Shown here: positions 17,491-24,671 of the stretch, piece after piece | How the letters are laid out: each line of letters starts with the position of its first letter | Numbering within the stretch: position 1 is the first letter of the stretch | DNA from: UBA12079 sp964608745 | GTDB taxonomy: Bacteria; Patescibacteriota; Minisyncoccia; Phycocordibacterales; UBA12079 | DNA: 53,738 nt | NCBI GenBank assembly: GCA_964608745.1 | Contig: CAZSPC010000003.1 | Coordinates: 1 to 53,738 of the forward strand | Direction: 5' to 3' | The notes under the pieces: model-generated | Databases searched by the model: none | What the model was told of the DNA's origin: nothing | The model's input: the letters and a program-made list of their open reading frames with translations, nothing else | Position numbers and translations under genes: made by a program

Positions 17491-17499
17491 ACATATATT
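17471..17499 (+). promoter_or_regulatory. Promoter of the gene at 17545
   Basis: TTGACT (17471-17476), 17 bp, TATATT (17494-17499). The -10 overlaps the -10 of the thrS promoter on the other strand. Confidence 0.55.
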
Positions 17500-17520
17500 A
17501 AAGGTAGAAAAATTTTACAA
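17492..17520 (-). promoter_or_regulatory. thrS promoter
   Basis: Minus strand TTGTAA (17520-17515), 17 bp, TATATG (17497-17492). The transcript would start near 17485 and run through the T-box. Confidence 0.5.
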
Positions 17521-17544
17521 AACAAAAACAAAAGAGGTTAAAAA

Positions 17545-17937
17545 GTGGTAAAAATAAATTTAGCGATTTCGTTGGGAAAAAATATAATAAAATCAAAAAT
17601 TTTGAGTGTTGGGATTGTTTTTATCTACAAGGGCGGAGAAATACCTTTATACTATTTGTTTAGAGAGGCAAGGCAAAGAGAGGTTAATAAGCATTTTTTT
17701 AGAAAAAATGCTTTTGTATTTGGAAAAATTTTAAGAGAAGAGTTAAAGAAAAAGAACCTCGATATCTGTTTGCTGGAAAAAATTCCAATTCATATTTTTA
17801 ATGGTTATACTTTCTCGCAAACTGGTGTTTTTATTAACTGGAAAGTTTGTCGTGACGGTGTGATGAGAAGTAGTGCAGTTGATATGGATTCACTCGATCA
17901 GTTTTTGATTGGGTTTAGACAAGGGTTAAAGAATTAA
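17545..17937 (+). CDS. Hypothetical protein
   Basis: Not recognised; 130 residues, starting with GTG after an AAAGAGG ribosome binding site. It begins with a short hydrophobic stretch (ILSVGIVFIYKGG) that is not a clear membrane helix, then a basic region (REARQREVNKHFFRKN) and an alternation of strands and helices. No cysteine cluster or catalytic motif is evident. It has its own promoter and is followed after 20 nt by the small membrane protein gene at 17958, with which it probably forms a two-gene unit. Function unknown. Confidence 0.65.
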   Translation: MVKINLAISLGKNIIKSKILSVGIVFIYKGGEIPLYYLFREARQREVNKHFFRKNAFVFGKILREELKKKNLDICLLEKIPIHIFNGYTFSQTGVFINWKVCRDGVMRSSAVDMDSLDQFLIGFRQGLKN

Positions 17938-17957
17938 CTTAAAAAAGGAGAAATGAT

Positions 17958-18230
17958 ATGTCTGGTTTTTCTGTTATAATTATTTTTGCTGTTTTAATAC
18001 TTCTTATAGTATTTACCATGATTATTCATGCTTTTGGTTTTAATAAAGGTTTTGAAAAAGCTAAAAGAAATTTTTATGGTAAGGCTTGTGTAAGTTTGCA
18101 AGACGGAATATATCGTGTTTTGGCGCGTTTTAAAGAATTGGGTAGGATTTATCTGGTTCTTGTTCCGAGAATTTTCCCACAAAAATATAACTTAACAGGT
18201 TCTCCAATTTTTTTAGATGTAACTTCTTGA
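17958..18230 (+). CDS. Small membrane protein with a premature in-frame UGA
   Basis: A 90-residue product with one N-terminal membrane helix (residues 4-26, VIIIFAVLILLIVFTMIIHA) and a basic cytoplasmic tail. An AAGGAG ribosome binding site lies 7 nt before the ATG. The frame stops at TGA (18228-18230), yet reading through it gives 29 further open codons ending in TAA at 18318-18320, only 4 nt before the terminator hairpin. The extension (GPKVRLGRAVELDSHKK, then SIKLYNPEFP) looks like real coding sequence. The gene may be a recent nonsense mutant, a sequence error, or a read-through product. No family recognised. Confidence 0.6.
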   Translation: MSGFSVIIIFAVLILLIVFTMIIHAFGFNKGFEKAKRNFYGKACVSLQDGIYRVLARFKELGRIYLVLVPRIFPQKYNLTGSPIFLDVTS

Positions 18231-18324
18231 AAAATCGGACCAAAAGTGCGTCTTGGAAGAGCTGTTGAGTTAGATAGTCACAAAAAAAGTATAAAACTTT
18301 ATAATCCCGAGTTTCCATAAAACC

Positions 18325-18362
18325 AAAACGGATTTGATTCATGAGAATCAAATCCGTTTTTT
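18325..18362. terminator. Intrinsic terminator
   Basis: Perfect 16-bp stem AAAACGGATTTGATTC / GAATCAAATCCGTTTT with loop ATGA. It ends the 17545-18320 unit and may also act for prx on the minus strand. Confidence 0.88.
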
Positions 18363-18374
18363 AATCTGTACTGC

Positions 18375-18402
18375 AAGCTGTCGGCTGTAAGCTGTAAGCT
18401 TT
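18375..18402. repeat. Heptamer arm (AAGCTGT type)
   Basis: AAGCTGT, CGGCTGT, AAGCTGT, AAGCTTT in tandem. The sequence closely resembles the right arm before rpoC, but here there is no partner arm and the position is 3' of the prx gene. Confidence 0.7.
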
Positions 18403-18432
18403 TTCCTATTACTGTTTCGGTTTTTAGTTACC

Positions 18433-19053
18433 TTAAATTTTACCAACCAAGTCTAATCCTGGCTCTAATGTATCATCTCCCGGATTCCAACTAGCCGGGC
18501 AAACTTTTCCATCATTTTCGGCAACAAATTTTGCTGCTTTTACTTTTCTTAATAACTCTTTTGCATTTCGTCCAATGCTATTGTCGTTGATTTCGATTGC
18601 TTTCAAAACTCCTTCTGGGTCAACAATGAATGTGCCTCGTAAAGAAAGCCCCTCCTCTTCGATCATTGTTCCCATAATCCGACAAAGTTCTCCTGTTGGG
18701 TCGGCCAGCATTGGGAATTTAATTTTCTTAATAGTGTCAGATGTATCATGCCATGCTTTGTGTGTGAAAACAGTGTCTGTGCTGACAGACAAAACCTCGA
18801 CATCTTCTTTTTGGAATTCTTCATAAGTATCAGCCATTTCGCCCAACTCGGTTGGACAAATAAAAGTAAAGTCAGCAGGGTAAAAGAAAAGCACTTTCCA
18901 TTTACCTTCATAATCTTTTCCAATATTTATTTTTTTAATTTCATCATTGTGATAGGCTTCCAATTCCATTTCAGGAACTTTTTGACCTACTTCCAATGGA
19001 TAACCTGCGAATTCAAAATCACAGTCTTCGCAACAAAAATTTTCATTTTCCAT
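18433..19053 (-). CDS. Peroxiredoxin, AhpC/2-Cys type
   Basis: Thiol peroxidase that reduces hydrogen peroxide and organic hydroperoxides in the cytoplasm. The peroxidatic cysteine is C66 in YPADFTFICPTELGE, and the resolving cysteine is C185 in KVCPASW, as in typical 2-Cys AhpC enzymes. 206 residues against about 187 for E. coli AhpC; the extra part is N-terminal and contains three cysteines (C7, C8, C11 in FCCEDC) that are not part of the normal mechanism. The partner reductase is not in the window. It has its own promoter on the minus strand, divergent from the toxin-antitoxin pair. Confidence 0.94.
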   Translation of the reverse strand: MENENFCCEDCDFEFAGYPLEVGQKVPEMELEAYHNDEIKKINIGKDYEGKWKVLFFYPADFTFICPTELGEMADTYEEFQKEDVEVLSVSTDTVFTHKAWHDTSDTIKKIKFPMLADPTGELCRIMGTMIEEEGLSLRGTFIVDPEGVLKAIEINDNSIGRNAKELLRKVKAAKFVAENDGKVCPASWNPGDDTLEPGLDLVGKI

Positions 19054-19087
19054 AATTTTTTATTTTTTAATTATTAATTTCACAACA

Positions 19088-19116
19088 ATTATACACTGAT
19101 TTAAAGGTGGATACAA
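19088..19116 (-). promoter_or_regulatory. Peroxiredoxin promoter
   Basis: Minus strand TTGTAT (19116-19111), 17 bp, TATAAT (19093-19088). The leader is about 30 nt and AT-rich, without a ribosome binding site. Confidence 0.65.
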
Positions 19117-19120
19117 TTAC

Positions 19121-19149
19121 TTGCACAACTGTCACAAAATTGATACACT
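19121..19149 (+). promoter_or_regulatory. Toxin-antitoxin promoter, probably leaderless
   Basis: TTGCAC (19121-19126), 17 bp, TACACT (19144-19149) with TG one base upstream (extended -10). The ATG at 19156 lies 7 nt after the -10, so transcription should begin at or next to the start codon. Confidence 0.6.
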
Positions 19150-19155
19150 TACTTT

Positions 19156-19383
19156 ATGACTACAATAGCTAAAAAAAGAATAAATGTAACTTTGTCAGAT
19201 GATAATATAAATTTTTTGTCTCAAATTGCTAAAGCCGAAAAGAAACCAACAGCGACAAAAGCCCGTGAGTTTTTAGAAATGGCGATGGAACTTCACGAAG
19301 ATTATGCTTTGTCAAAGTGGGCAGACAAAAGAGAGAGGGGTGGAGGTAGGTTGGTAAAAAATAGTGAAGAATTATGGAAATAG
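19156..19383 (+). CDS. Antitoxin, ribbon-helix-helix type
   Basis: 75 residues. The N-terminal part KKRINVTLSDDNINFLSQIA matches the beta-strand plus helix of a ribbon-helix-helix DNA-binding domain. The C-terminal half is charged (KWADKRERGGGR) and would wrap the toxin. It overlaps the downstream RelE/ParE-like gene by 10 nt, the normal order for this type of toxin-antitoxin module. Such antitoxins bind and repress their own promoter. The mRNA appears leaderless. Probably related to the DUF6290/CopG-like antitoxins; exact subfamily not assigned. Confidence 0.75.
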   Translation: MTTIAKKRINVTLSDDNINFLSQIAKAEKKPTATKAREFLEMAMELHEDYALSKWADKRERGGGRLVKNSEELWK

Positions 19384-19664
19384 AGAAAAATTTTAAAATT
19401 CTTCTGAAAGAGAAAGTTATCACGAAAGACATTCCTAGATTATCAAAATCTAACAAAGAAAAAATATCAAAAATAATAAACGAAAAATTAGCAGTGAGTC
19501 CAGAACTTTTTTCTAAACCACTCAGATATTCTTTTAAAGGTCATCGAAGTATACGAATTGGGGATTATAGAATCGTCTTCAAAATCAAGGACAATGAATG
19601 CCACATATTGAAGATAGGTCACAGAAGAGATATTTATAAAAATTTGTTTAATAGATTAGATTAA
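19374..19664 (+). CDS. RelE/ParE-family toxin
   Basis: 96 residues with the RelE/ParE fold pattern: an N-terminal helical part, then KPLRYSFKGHRSIRIGDYRI, VFKIKDNECHILKIGHRRDI and YK at the end. RelE-like members cut mRNA on the ribosome, ParE-like members inhibit gyrase; basic residues in the last strand and the GHRRD(I)Y ending favour the RelE/YafQ/mRNA-interferase side, but this is inference. It overlaps the antitoxin gene by 10 nt. A very long hairpin begins at its stop codon. Confidence 0.8.
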   Translation: MEIEKNFKILLKEKVITKDIPRLSKSNKEKISKIINEKLAVSPELFSKPLRYSFKGHRSIRIGDYRIVFKIKDNECHILKIGHRRDIYKNLFNRLD

Positions 19665-19730
19665 TAAAAAAATAAAATTACCACTAAAATGACGATAGTA
19701 ATTTTAGTGGTAATTTTATTTTTTTATTAA
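19661..19730. terminator. 30-bp perfect hairpin terminator starting at a stop codon
   Basis: 19661-19690 pairs completely with 19701-19730, with a 10-nt loop. The stem includes the toxin gene's TAA and carries A- and T-runs on either side, so it can act in both directions. Confidence 0.85.
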
Positions 19731-19749
19731 GTTAGTTTTTTACAAGTTA

Positions 19750-19778
19750 TTGACTTTTGGTTTAGTTTTACTTAATAT
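19750..19778 (+). promoter_or_regulatory. Promoter of the gene at 19830
   Basis: TTGACT (19750-19755), 17 bp, TAATAT (19773-19778). Confidence 0.6.
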
Positions 19779-19829
19779 CGATATAGGAAAAAGTAGTTTA
19801 AAAATTGATAAAAAGTAAAGGAGGTTGCC

Positions 19830-20270
19830 GTGACAAAAGAATGGAAGTGTTTTTGGAAAAGAAACTGGTTTTTGGTACTTGTTTGTGTTCTGCTTATGGG
19901 AATTGGGTTGCACAATAGTGTGAAGCATAAAAAGTATAAGGAAGAAAATAATAAATTAAATATTGTTGGGGAGTTTGGGTCATGCCAAATCTACTTTAAC
20001 AGTATAATTAGCAAAGATGGAATGACAAAACAGTGGAATAATAGACAGAGAGTTTATTTTCCTATCGTTCTCGAAAAAAATTTTACTGGTGATGTACTTT
20101 TTGACATTGGTTGGGATCATCCGGTAGAGCATATTATGAATCCAAACCATAAAATTATAGCCACATATAAAATCCGAGTTCCGCAAGATGTCGTTGTGGA
20201 CGGAAAGTCTTTGACGGTTACCGTAGGTAGAGAAAATTTACCAAAAGAAGTACAAAAATTGTGCTTTTAA
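19830..20270 (+). CDS. Hypothetical protein with one N-terminal membrane segment
   Basis: 146 residues, starting with GTG 5 nt after a full AAGGAGG ribosome binding site. Residues 12-27 (NWFLVLVCVLLMGIGL) form a signal anchor or signal peptide. The rest is a small soluble domain with strands (QIYFNSIISKDG, VYFPIVLEKNF, IIATYKIRVPQDVVVDG, LTVTVGRENLP), likely extracytoplasmic. No family recognised. It stands alone between its promoter and a terminator. Confidence 0.68.
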   Translation: MTKEWKCFWKRNWFLVLVCVLLMGIGLHNSVKHKKYKEENNKLNIVGEFGSCQIYFNSIISKDGMTKQWNNRQRVYFPIVLEKNFTGDVLFDIGWDHPVEHIMNPNHKIIATYKIRVPQDVVVDGKSLTVTVGRENLPKEVQKLCF

Positions 20271-20285
20271 ACTATCTCCTTATAA

Positions 20286-20322
20286 AGCTAATAATGTTTT
20301 GTGTTGTTAGCTTTTTCTTTTT
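20286..20322 (+). terminator. Intrinsic terminator
   Basis: AAAGCTAA / TTAGCTTT stem with a longer loop, followed by TTTCTTTTT. It ends the gene at 19830; miaA starts about 25 nt later. Confidence 0.65.
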
Positions 20323-20343
20323 GAATAATGTAAGTTATAAACA

Positions 20344-21339
20344 ATGAAAAAACAAAAAATTATTATAATCCTCGGTTCTACTTCTTCCGGAAAAACGGAT
20401 TTATCAATTGAGTTGGCTAAAAAATTTAACGGGGAGGTTATTTCTGCTGATTCAAGGCAGGTTTATAAAGGGCTGAATATCGGAAGTGGAAAGGTTACTA
20501 AAACAGAAATGAGGGGTGTGTCACATCATCTTTTAGATGTTGCTAGTCCAAGATCTTCTTTTTCTGTCGTTCAATTTAAGAAAAAAGCAGAAAAAGCTAT
20601 CAATGATATTTTGAAGAGAGGAAAAGTTCCGATAATTGCTGGGGGCACTGGATTTTATATTCAAGCGATTGTCGATAATATTGTTTTGCCTGAAATAAAA
20701 GTAAATAAAAAATTAAGAAAAGAATTAGAAGATTTGATTGAAAAAGACAAAGAAAAAGGTCTTAAAGAATTGATTAAAAGATTAAAAAAATTAGACCCTA
20801 AAAGATTAAAAGAAATAGATCAAAAAAACCCTCGTAGATTAATGCGAGCAATAGAAATTGCCACCCAACTCGGTAAGGTCCCTAAAATTAAAATTGCGAA
20901 CGGCGTGTCCGACACACCCCGTAGCGTAGCGAAGCACCCTGAGAGTAATTATAATTTTTTGCAAATCGGGATTAAAACCGACAAGGATGTTTTAAATGGT
21001 AGAATTGAGAAGAGATTTAAAAAAAGAGTAAGAACAGGTATCGTGGCCGAAGCAAAAAGGCTACATGAACAAGGTGTTTCCTGGAAAAGAATGAATGAAA
21101 TAGGTCTTGCCCATAAACATATTTCAGAATATTTGAGAGGAAAAATTTCCAAAAAAGAAATGATAGAAAATTCAATAAAAGAAGAAAGAAAATATGCAAA
21201 ACGGCAAAGAACTTGGTTTAAGAGAGATAAAAAAATACACTGGTTTGAATTTGAAGACTCTAAATCACCAAAGATGATCGGGCAAGAAAAAGAAATAAAC
21301 AAACTTGTAAAAAACTTTTTGGGACATAGTATGTATTGA
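20344..21339 (+). CDS. miaA: tRNA dimethylallyltransferase
   Basis: Adds the isopentenyl group to A37 of tRNAs that read codons starting with U. The P-loop GSTSSGKT is at residues 11-18, followed by ISADSRQVYKGLNIGSGK and, later, AGGTGFYIQAIV; the C-terminal RQRTWFKRD is typical. 331 residues, normal size. About residues 184-203 (IANGVSDTPRSVAKHPESN) do not match the family: the DNA there (20901-20945) is a GC-rich palindromic sequence, GTGTCCGACAC followed by GTAGCGTAGCGAAGC, that also occurs outside genes in this window. It looks like an in-frame palindromic insertion in a loop. The next gene's promoter begins inside the end of miaA. Confidence 0.94.
   Translation: MKKQKIIIILGSTSSGKTDLSIELAKKFNGEVISADSRQVYKGLNIGSGKVTKTEMRGVSHHLLDVASPRSSFSVVQFKKKAEKAINDILKRGKVPIIAGGTGFYIQAIVDNIVLPEIKVNKKLRKELEDLIEKDKEKGLKELIKRLKKLDPKRLKEIDQKNPRRLMRAIEIATQLGKVPKIKIANGVSDTPRSVAKHPESNYNFLQIGIKTDKDVLNGRIEKRFKKRVRTGIVAEAKRLHEQGVSWKRMNEIGLAHKHISEYLRGKISKKEMIENSIKEERKYAKRQRTWFKRDKKIHWFEFEDSKSPKMIGQEKEINKLVKNFLGHSMY
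20901..20945 (+). repeat. Palindromic repeat inserted in frame within miaA
   Basis: Contains GTGTCCGACAC and CGTAGCGTAGCGAAGC. GTGTCCGACAC recurs at 40517-40527 in an intergenic hairpin. A variant with CTTCGCTACGCTTCGG fills the loop of the thrS attenuator (17257-17303). Its base composition is much richer in GC than the rest of miaA. Confidence 0.6.
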
Positions 21340-21364
21340 CAACAAATAGATTATGATATATAAT
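21336..21364 (+). promoter_or_regulatory. Perfect consensus sigma-70 promoter overlapping the end of miaA
   Basis: TTGACA (21336-21341), 17 bp, TATAAT (21359-21364). The -35 includes the last bases of the miaA stop region. A leader of about 75 nt with a small hairpin TCTCTTG / CAAGAGA follows. Confidence 0.85.
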
Positions 21365-21447
21365 ATTGCGCAGAACCCAAGGGTTTCTCTTGTTTCTGAC
21401 AAGAGAAAAGGTACTTGAGAAAAAAAATACAAAAAAGGAGAAAGATA

Positions 21448-22137
21448 ATGAAAGCAAAAGGATTTTCAGTTATTTTGAGAGGTTGTTTGTCCTTGGGCAC
21501 ACAAACAATTATAAAAAGCCACAAAGAGTTGATGAGACTGTTTGTGGTCGGGGGCTACGACTCTAACATGGGACACGGAACATATTTCTGTGTTGGAGAC
21601 GTAGAAGTTAGGGATAACTACAAACAGGAAAAAAACCAACTTTCTTTCCCGTTATCGGGATTAAAAATTGACCAAGAGGCAATTTTAGAAATTCCTAGTG
21701 GTCTTTTGAGGGGGAAGATTTCCCGTGTTGAAGTGTCTGGTGAATTTGTATGGCCAGGAGGAATACCACTGGACATGGATGGTTTAGAAAACCTGCTAAG
21801 ATCACAGATGGATTCCAGTGCTTTTTGGGAATCCACTTGGTCATATCAGGAAGAGAAAGGTCCATTCAGAATGGATGGACCTATCCAAATTAGCCTATCC
21901 CATTGTGAATGGGATGGGAAAGAAGGCGGTTTGTTTGGGGGAAAATCTTACCTCTTTGATTTTGAGGTAAAAGATATGAAAACCTCCTGGGTGGAGGTTG
22001 TCGAATCGACACTCCTTCCACCTGGCCAGTCCATTACCTATGCCCAATATGATTGGGCAAAACAGGGAAGGGAAATGGTGGGTGGTGGCGACGACACTGC
22101 TCGAGAATTGATTCGGCGAATTTTACAAAATAAGTAA
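21448..22137 (+). CDS. Hypothetical protein
   Basis: Not recognised; 229 residues from the ATG at 21448, which has AAGGAG 8 nt upstream (an upstream TTG at 21415 lies before that site and is rejected). The protein is mostly beta-strand, Gly/Trp rich (WPGGIPLDMDGLENLLRS; WESTWSYQEEKGPFRMDGP), without signal peptide or membrane helix. The ending TARELIRRILQNK is helical. Codon use is notably richer in GC and CC than its neighbours, which may mean transfer or strong expression. A perfect consensus promoter and a strong terminator make it a highly expressed single gene. Function unknown. Confidence 0.7.
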   Translation: MKAKGFSVILRGCLSLGTQTIIKSHKELMRLFVVGGYDSNMGHGTYFCVGDVEVRDNYKQEKNQLSFPLSGLKIDQEAILEIPSGLLRGKISRVEVSGEFVWPGGIPLDMDGLENLLRSQMDSSAFWESTWSYQEEKGPFRMDGPIQISLSHCEWDGKEGGLFGGKSYLFDFEVKDMKTSWVEVVESTLLPPGQSITYAQYDWAKQGREMVGGGDDTARELIRRILQNK

Positions 22138-22154
22138 AATATCGCCTGAATTAT

Positions 22155-22190
22155 AAAGTGATAGGGTTTTAATCCCTATCACTTTTTTGT
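22155..22190 (+). terminator. Intrinsic terminator
   Basis: AAAGTGATAGGG / CCCTATCACTTT, 7-nt loop, then a T-run. Confidence 0.9.
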
Positions 22191-22377
22191 TTTTACATTT
22201 TCAAAATCGAGACTTATTCGAAGAATATTATAATTTAAGTTATATCAATTTTAAGATTTAAAATTGTGGGTTTTATTTACGACCGCTGTTAAAACCCACA
22301 ATTTATATTTTAATTAATTTAATTAAAGACATGATTGTGCTCTTAATTCTGTTTTTTGTTTTGGTGTAAAACCTGAA
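22191..22377. other. Gene-free stretch with a second hairpin
   Basis: AT-rich. AAATTGTGGGTTTT / AAAACCCACAATTT (about 22261-22305) forms a 14-bp hairpin with GACCGCTG in its loop. A phrase AAGTTATAT.AATT occurs at about 22237 and again at 22407. No reading frame of interest. Confidence 0.5.
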
Positions 22378-22405
22378 TTGAGTAAAAAGTTAAAAATGCT
22401 ACAAT
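22378..22405 (+). promoter_or_regulatory. Putative promoter of the MacA-like gene
   Basis: TTGAGT (22378-22383), 16 bp, TACAAT (22400-22405). Confidence 0.45.
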
Positions 22406-22476
22406 TAAGTTATATTAATTCTAATAAATTGTTTTCTGCGTAAATCTGCGCATTTTTGAAAACAAAGTTTAAAAAA

Positions 22477-24027
22477 ATGATTCAAAAAAAAAAAAATCTT
22501 CCAAAAAAATATTGGATTATTTTAATAGTTGTTTTAATCGTAATTGGTTTTGTTGTTTTTAGGGGTGGGAATGGAAATGGATACGAAGTTTCTATTGTTG
22601 AAAAAGGAAGTATTCTCCAAGAGGTTAGTGTGACAGGAAAAGTTCAACCTGCTAGCAAAGTTGATCTTGCTTTTGAATCTACTGGCAAAGTAGCTGGTGT
22701 TTATGTTGATGTTGGGAATGAAGTATATGCAGGTCAAATGTTATCTAGTTTAAGTAATGCTCAGTACCAAGCACAGTATTCTCAGGCAAAAGCAAGTATG
22801 GAAGCAGAACAAGCAAAATTAGATGAACTAATAAAAGGAACAAGGCCAGAAGAGTTGGCAATTCAACAAGTTAAGGTTTCTAATGCAGAAAAGACTTTGG
22901 AGGATTCTAAAATTGCCTTGATAGATAAAATCAAAGATGCTTATACAAAATCAGACGATGCAGTAAGAAATCAATCTGATCAACTTTTTGATAACCCGCG
23001 GGGAACTAATCCTCAGCTTAATTTTAATACAAGTTCTGATTTAGAGAGTGTGATTGAATCAAAAAGACTGGCTGTTGAAACGATTTTAAACAATTGGTTA
23101 ATTAGTATTGGAAATGATGAAATGATTTTGACCGATTTGGGCAGTTATACCGATACAGCTAAAATGAATTTAAACGAAATTAGTTATTTCTTAGATCAAT
23201 TATCTTTGGCAGTAAACAGTATGACCGCAAACGCATCTATTTCGCAAGCAACAATTGATGGATACAAGTTAGATATTTTAACCGCACGAACAAATGTAAA
23301 TACAGCGATTACTAATTTATCTACTGCGGAAGCATCTGTGAGGGCTTCTGAGTCGGCGTTGCTTTTGGCTCAACAAGAATTACTTCTGAAAGAAGCGGGT
23401 GCAACACAAGAGCAAATCAGAACCCAAGAAGCACGGGTAAAATCAGCCGAAGCCAATATGAATAATTATGGAGCTTTGATTGCCAAGACTATTATTTATT
23501 CTCCAATTAGTGGGGTGGTTACAAAAGTGGATGTAGAAAAAGGAGAAATTATTCAAGTAAACTCACCAGCCATTTCTGTAATTTCTGAGGCAGAATTTGA
23601 AATCGAGGCAAATATTCCAGAAGCTGATATTGCCAAAGTAAAACTTGATGATATTGCACAGGTGACATTGGATGCCTATGGAGATGACCAAGTCTTTAAT
23701 GCTAAAATAATTTCTATTGAGCCAGCCGAAACTATTATTGAGGGGGTATCGACTTACAAAACTGTATTTCAGTTTGAGGATAAGAGTGAATATATAAAAT
23801 CAGGTATGACGGCTAATATTGATATCGTGACAGATAGTAGGGAAGATGTGGTAGTGGTTTCTTATCGAGTTTTGCAAATCGATAATAAAGGAGATCGATA
23901 TGTTGAAGTTTTTGAGGATGAAGAGTTAGTTAAAAAAGTAGTTCAAACAGGAATTCGGGGAACTGATGGAAAGATTGAAATTTTGAGTGGACTTTCGGTG
24001 GGAGATGAGGTTATTACCTCTAAATAA
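22477..24027 (+). CDS. HlyD/MacA-family membrane fusion protein
   Basis: Adaptor subunit of an ABC export system. One membrane anchor at about residues 14-33 (YWIILIVVLIVIGFVVF), then the biotinyl-lipoyl-like half (ISIVEKGSILQEVSVTGKVQ), a long helical hairpin of about 230 residues rich in Ala and Gln, the second lipoyl half (IYSPISGVVTKVDVEKGEII), and a beta-barrel domain (AQVTLDAYGDD). 516 residues, longer than MacA (about 370) because of the extended hairpin. The ATG at 22477 is taken as start; an in-frame TTG at 22456 is possible, and neither has a ribosome binding site. The ATPase (25137) and the permease (26582) of the presumed system lie downstream, separated by three unrelated genes. 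Confidence 0.85.
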   Translation: MIQKKKNLPKKYWIILIVVLIVIGFVVFRGGNGNGYEVSIVEKGSILQEVSVTGKVQPASKVDLAFESTGKVAGVYVDVGNEVYAGQMLSSLSNAQYQAQYSQAKASMEAEQAKLDELIKGTRPEELAIQQVKVSNAEKTLEDSKIALIDKIKDAYTKSDDAVRNQSDQLFDNPRGTNPQLNFNTSSDLESVIESKRLAVETILNNWLISIGNDEMILTDLGSYTDTAKMNLNEISYFLDQLSLAVNSMTANASISQATIDGYKLDILTARTNVNTAITNLSTAEASVRASESALLLAQQELLLKEAGATQEQIRTQEARVKSAEANMNNYGALIAKTIIYSPISGVVTKVDVEKGEIIQVNSPAISVISEAEFEIEANIPEADIAKVKLDDIAQVTLDAYGDDQVFNAKIISIEPAETIIEGVSTYKTVFQFEDKSEYIKSGMTANIDIVTDSREDVVVVSYRVLQIDNKGDRYVEVFEDEELVKKVVQTGIRGTDGKIEILSGLSVGDEVITSK

Positions 24028-24041
24028 AATATTTAGAGGTA
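24015..24041 (+). terminator. Hairpin overlapping the MacA-like stop codon
   Basis: TACCTCTAAATA / TATTTAGAGGTA. The stem includes the TAA stop at 24025-24027. Confidence 0.55.
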
Positions 24042-24053
24042 TAATTTTCAAAT

Positions 24054-24086
24054 AGACGAATTTTTGCCGGAGGCAAAAATTCGTCT
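24054..24086. repeat. Perfect 15-bp hairpin
   Basis: AGACGAATTTTTGCC-GGA-GGCAAAAATTCGTCT. It follows the stop-codon hairpin and precedes a GTC(A/T)TTGCGAG repeat. No T-run, so it may not be a terminator. Confidence 0.7.
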
Positions 24087-24103
24087 ACGACCATACAACA
24101 ACT

Positions 24104-24136
24104 GTCTTTGCGAGCCGTTAGGCGTGGCAATCCAGG
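24104..24136. repeat. Dispersed palindromic repeat, GTCATTGCGAG family, copy 1
   Basis: GTCTTTGCGAG ... CGTGGCAATCCAGG. The ends are inverted (TTGCGAG / GGCAATCC type). Related copies are at 27832, 43950 and 48579. Confidence 0.7.
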
Positions 24137-24149
24137 ATTTAATTAAAAA

Positions 24150-24662
24150 ATGAAACCATTTTCAGACAATCTAATCTTTTTTGATACAGAATTTTCAAGC
24201 CTAAATCCGTACAAAGGTGAAATTCTTTCTATTGGTATAATAAAGATGAATGGAGAAGAGTTGTATTTGGAATTAGAATACGATGGCGAAGTTGATGAAT
24301 GGCCTAGGAAAAATATTTTACCAAATTTGGTTCAAGAAAAAATTAGTCGAACTGAAGCGGTCAAAAAAATTAAAAAATTTATAGGAGATGAAAAGCCAAG
24401 GGTTATTGCTTATATAAATACTTTTGACATGACTTATTTGTATAAATTGTTTGGTTTGGAAGAAAGTAACAAGGTTTTTCATTGGGTTCCGATTGATTTT
24501 GCCTCTATGTTATTTACCGAAGGTATTGATCCTGAAGGCTTAGTTGATTGGAAAAATAATAAAGATTTTTTTGATGACCTAGAAATTGATACAGGTAAAT
24601 ATAAACAACATAATGCTTTAGATGATGCAAAATTGTTAAGAGAAGTTTATTTGAAAATTTAA
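24150..24662 (+). CDS. DEDDh-type 3'-5' exonuclease domain protein
   Basis: 170 residues with the DnaQ-like exonuclease motifs: D12 and E14 in LIFFDTEFSSL, the middle acidic residue in VIAYINTFDMTYL, and HNALDDAKLL at 154-163 (H154 and D159) as the DEDDh ending. Such enzymes trim DNA or RNA 3' ends using two metal ions. It lacks polymerase or helicase domains, so it may be a stand-alone RNase T/proofreading-like nuclease. It sits between the MacA-like gene and the PemK-like gene, only 9 nt from the latter, so the two may be co-expressed. Confidence 0.8.
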   Translation: MKPFSDNLIFFDTEFSSLNPYKGEILSIGIIKMNGEELYLELEYDGEVDEWPRKNILPNLVQEKISRTEAVKKIKKFIGDEKPRVIAYINTFDMTYLYKLFGLEESNKVFHWVPIDFASMLFTEGIDPEGLVDWKNNKDFFDDLEIDTGKYKQHNALDDAKLLREVYLKI

Positions 24663-24671
24663 AAATGAATT

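Noticed and set aside
17958..18320. Alternative genetic code with UGA as glycine
   Set aside because: UGA ends the genes at 727 and 28338 (the latter doubled, next to a terminator), and long genes use GGN glycine codons freely with no internal UGA. Code 11 fits.
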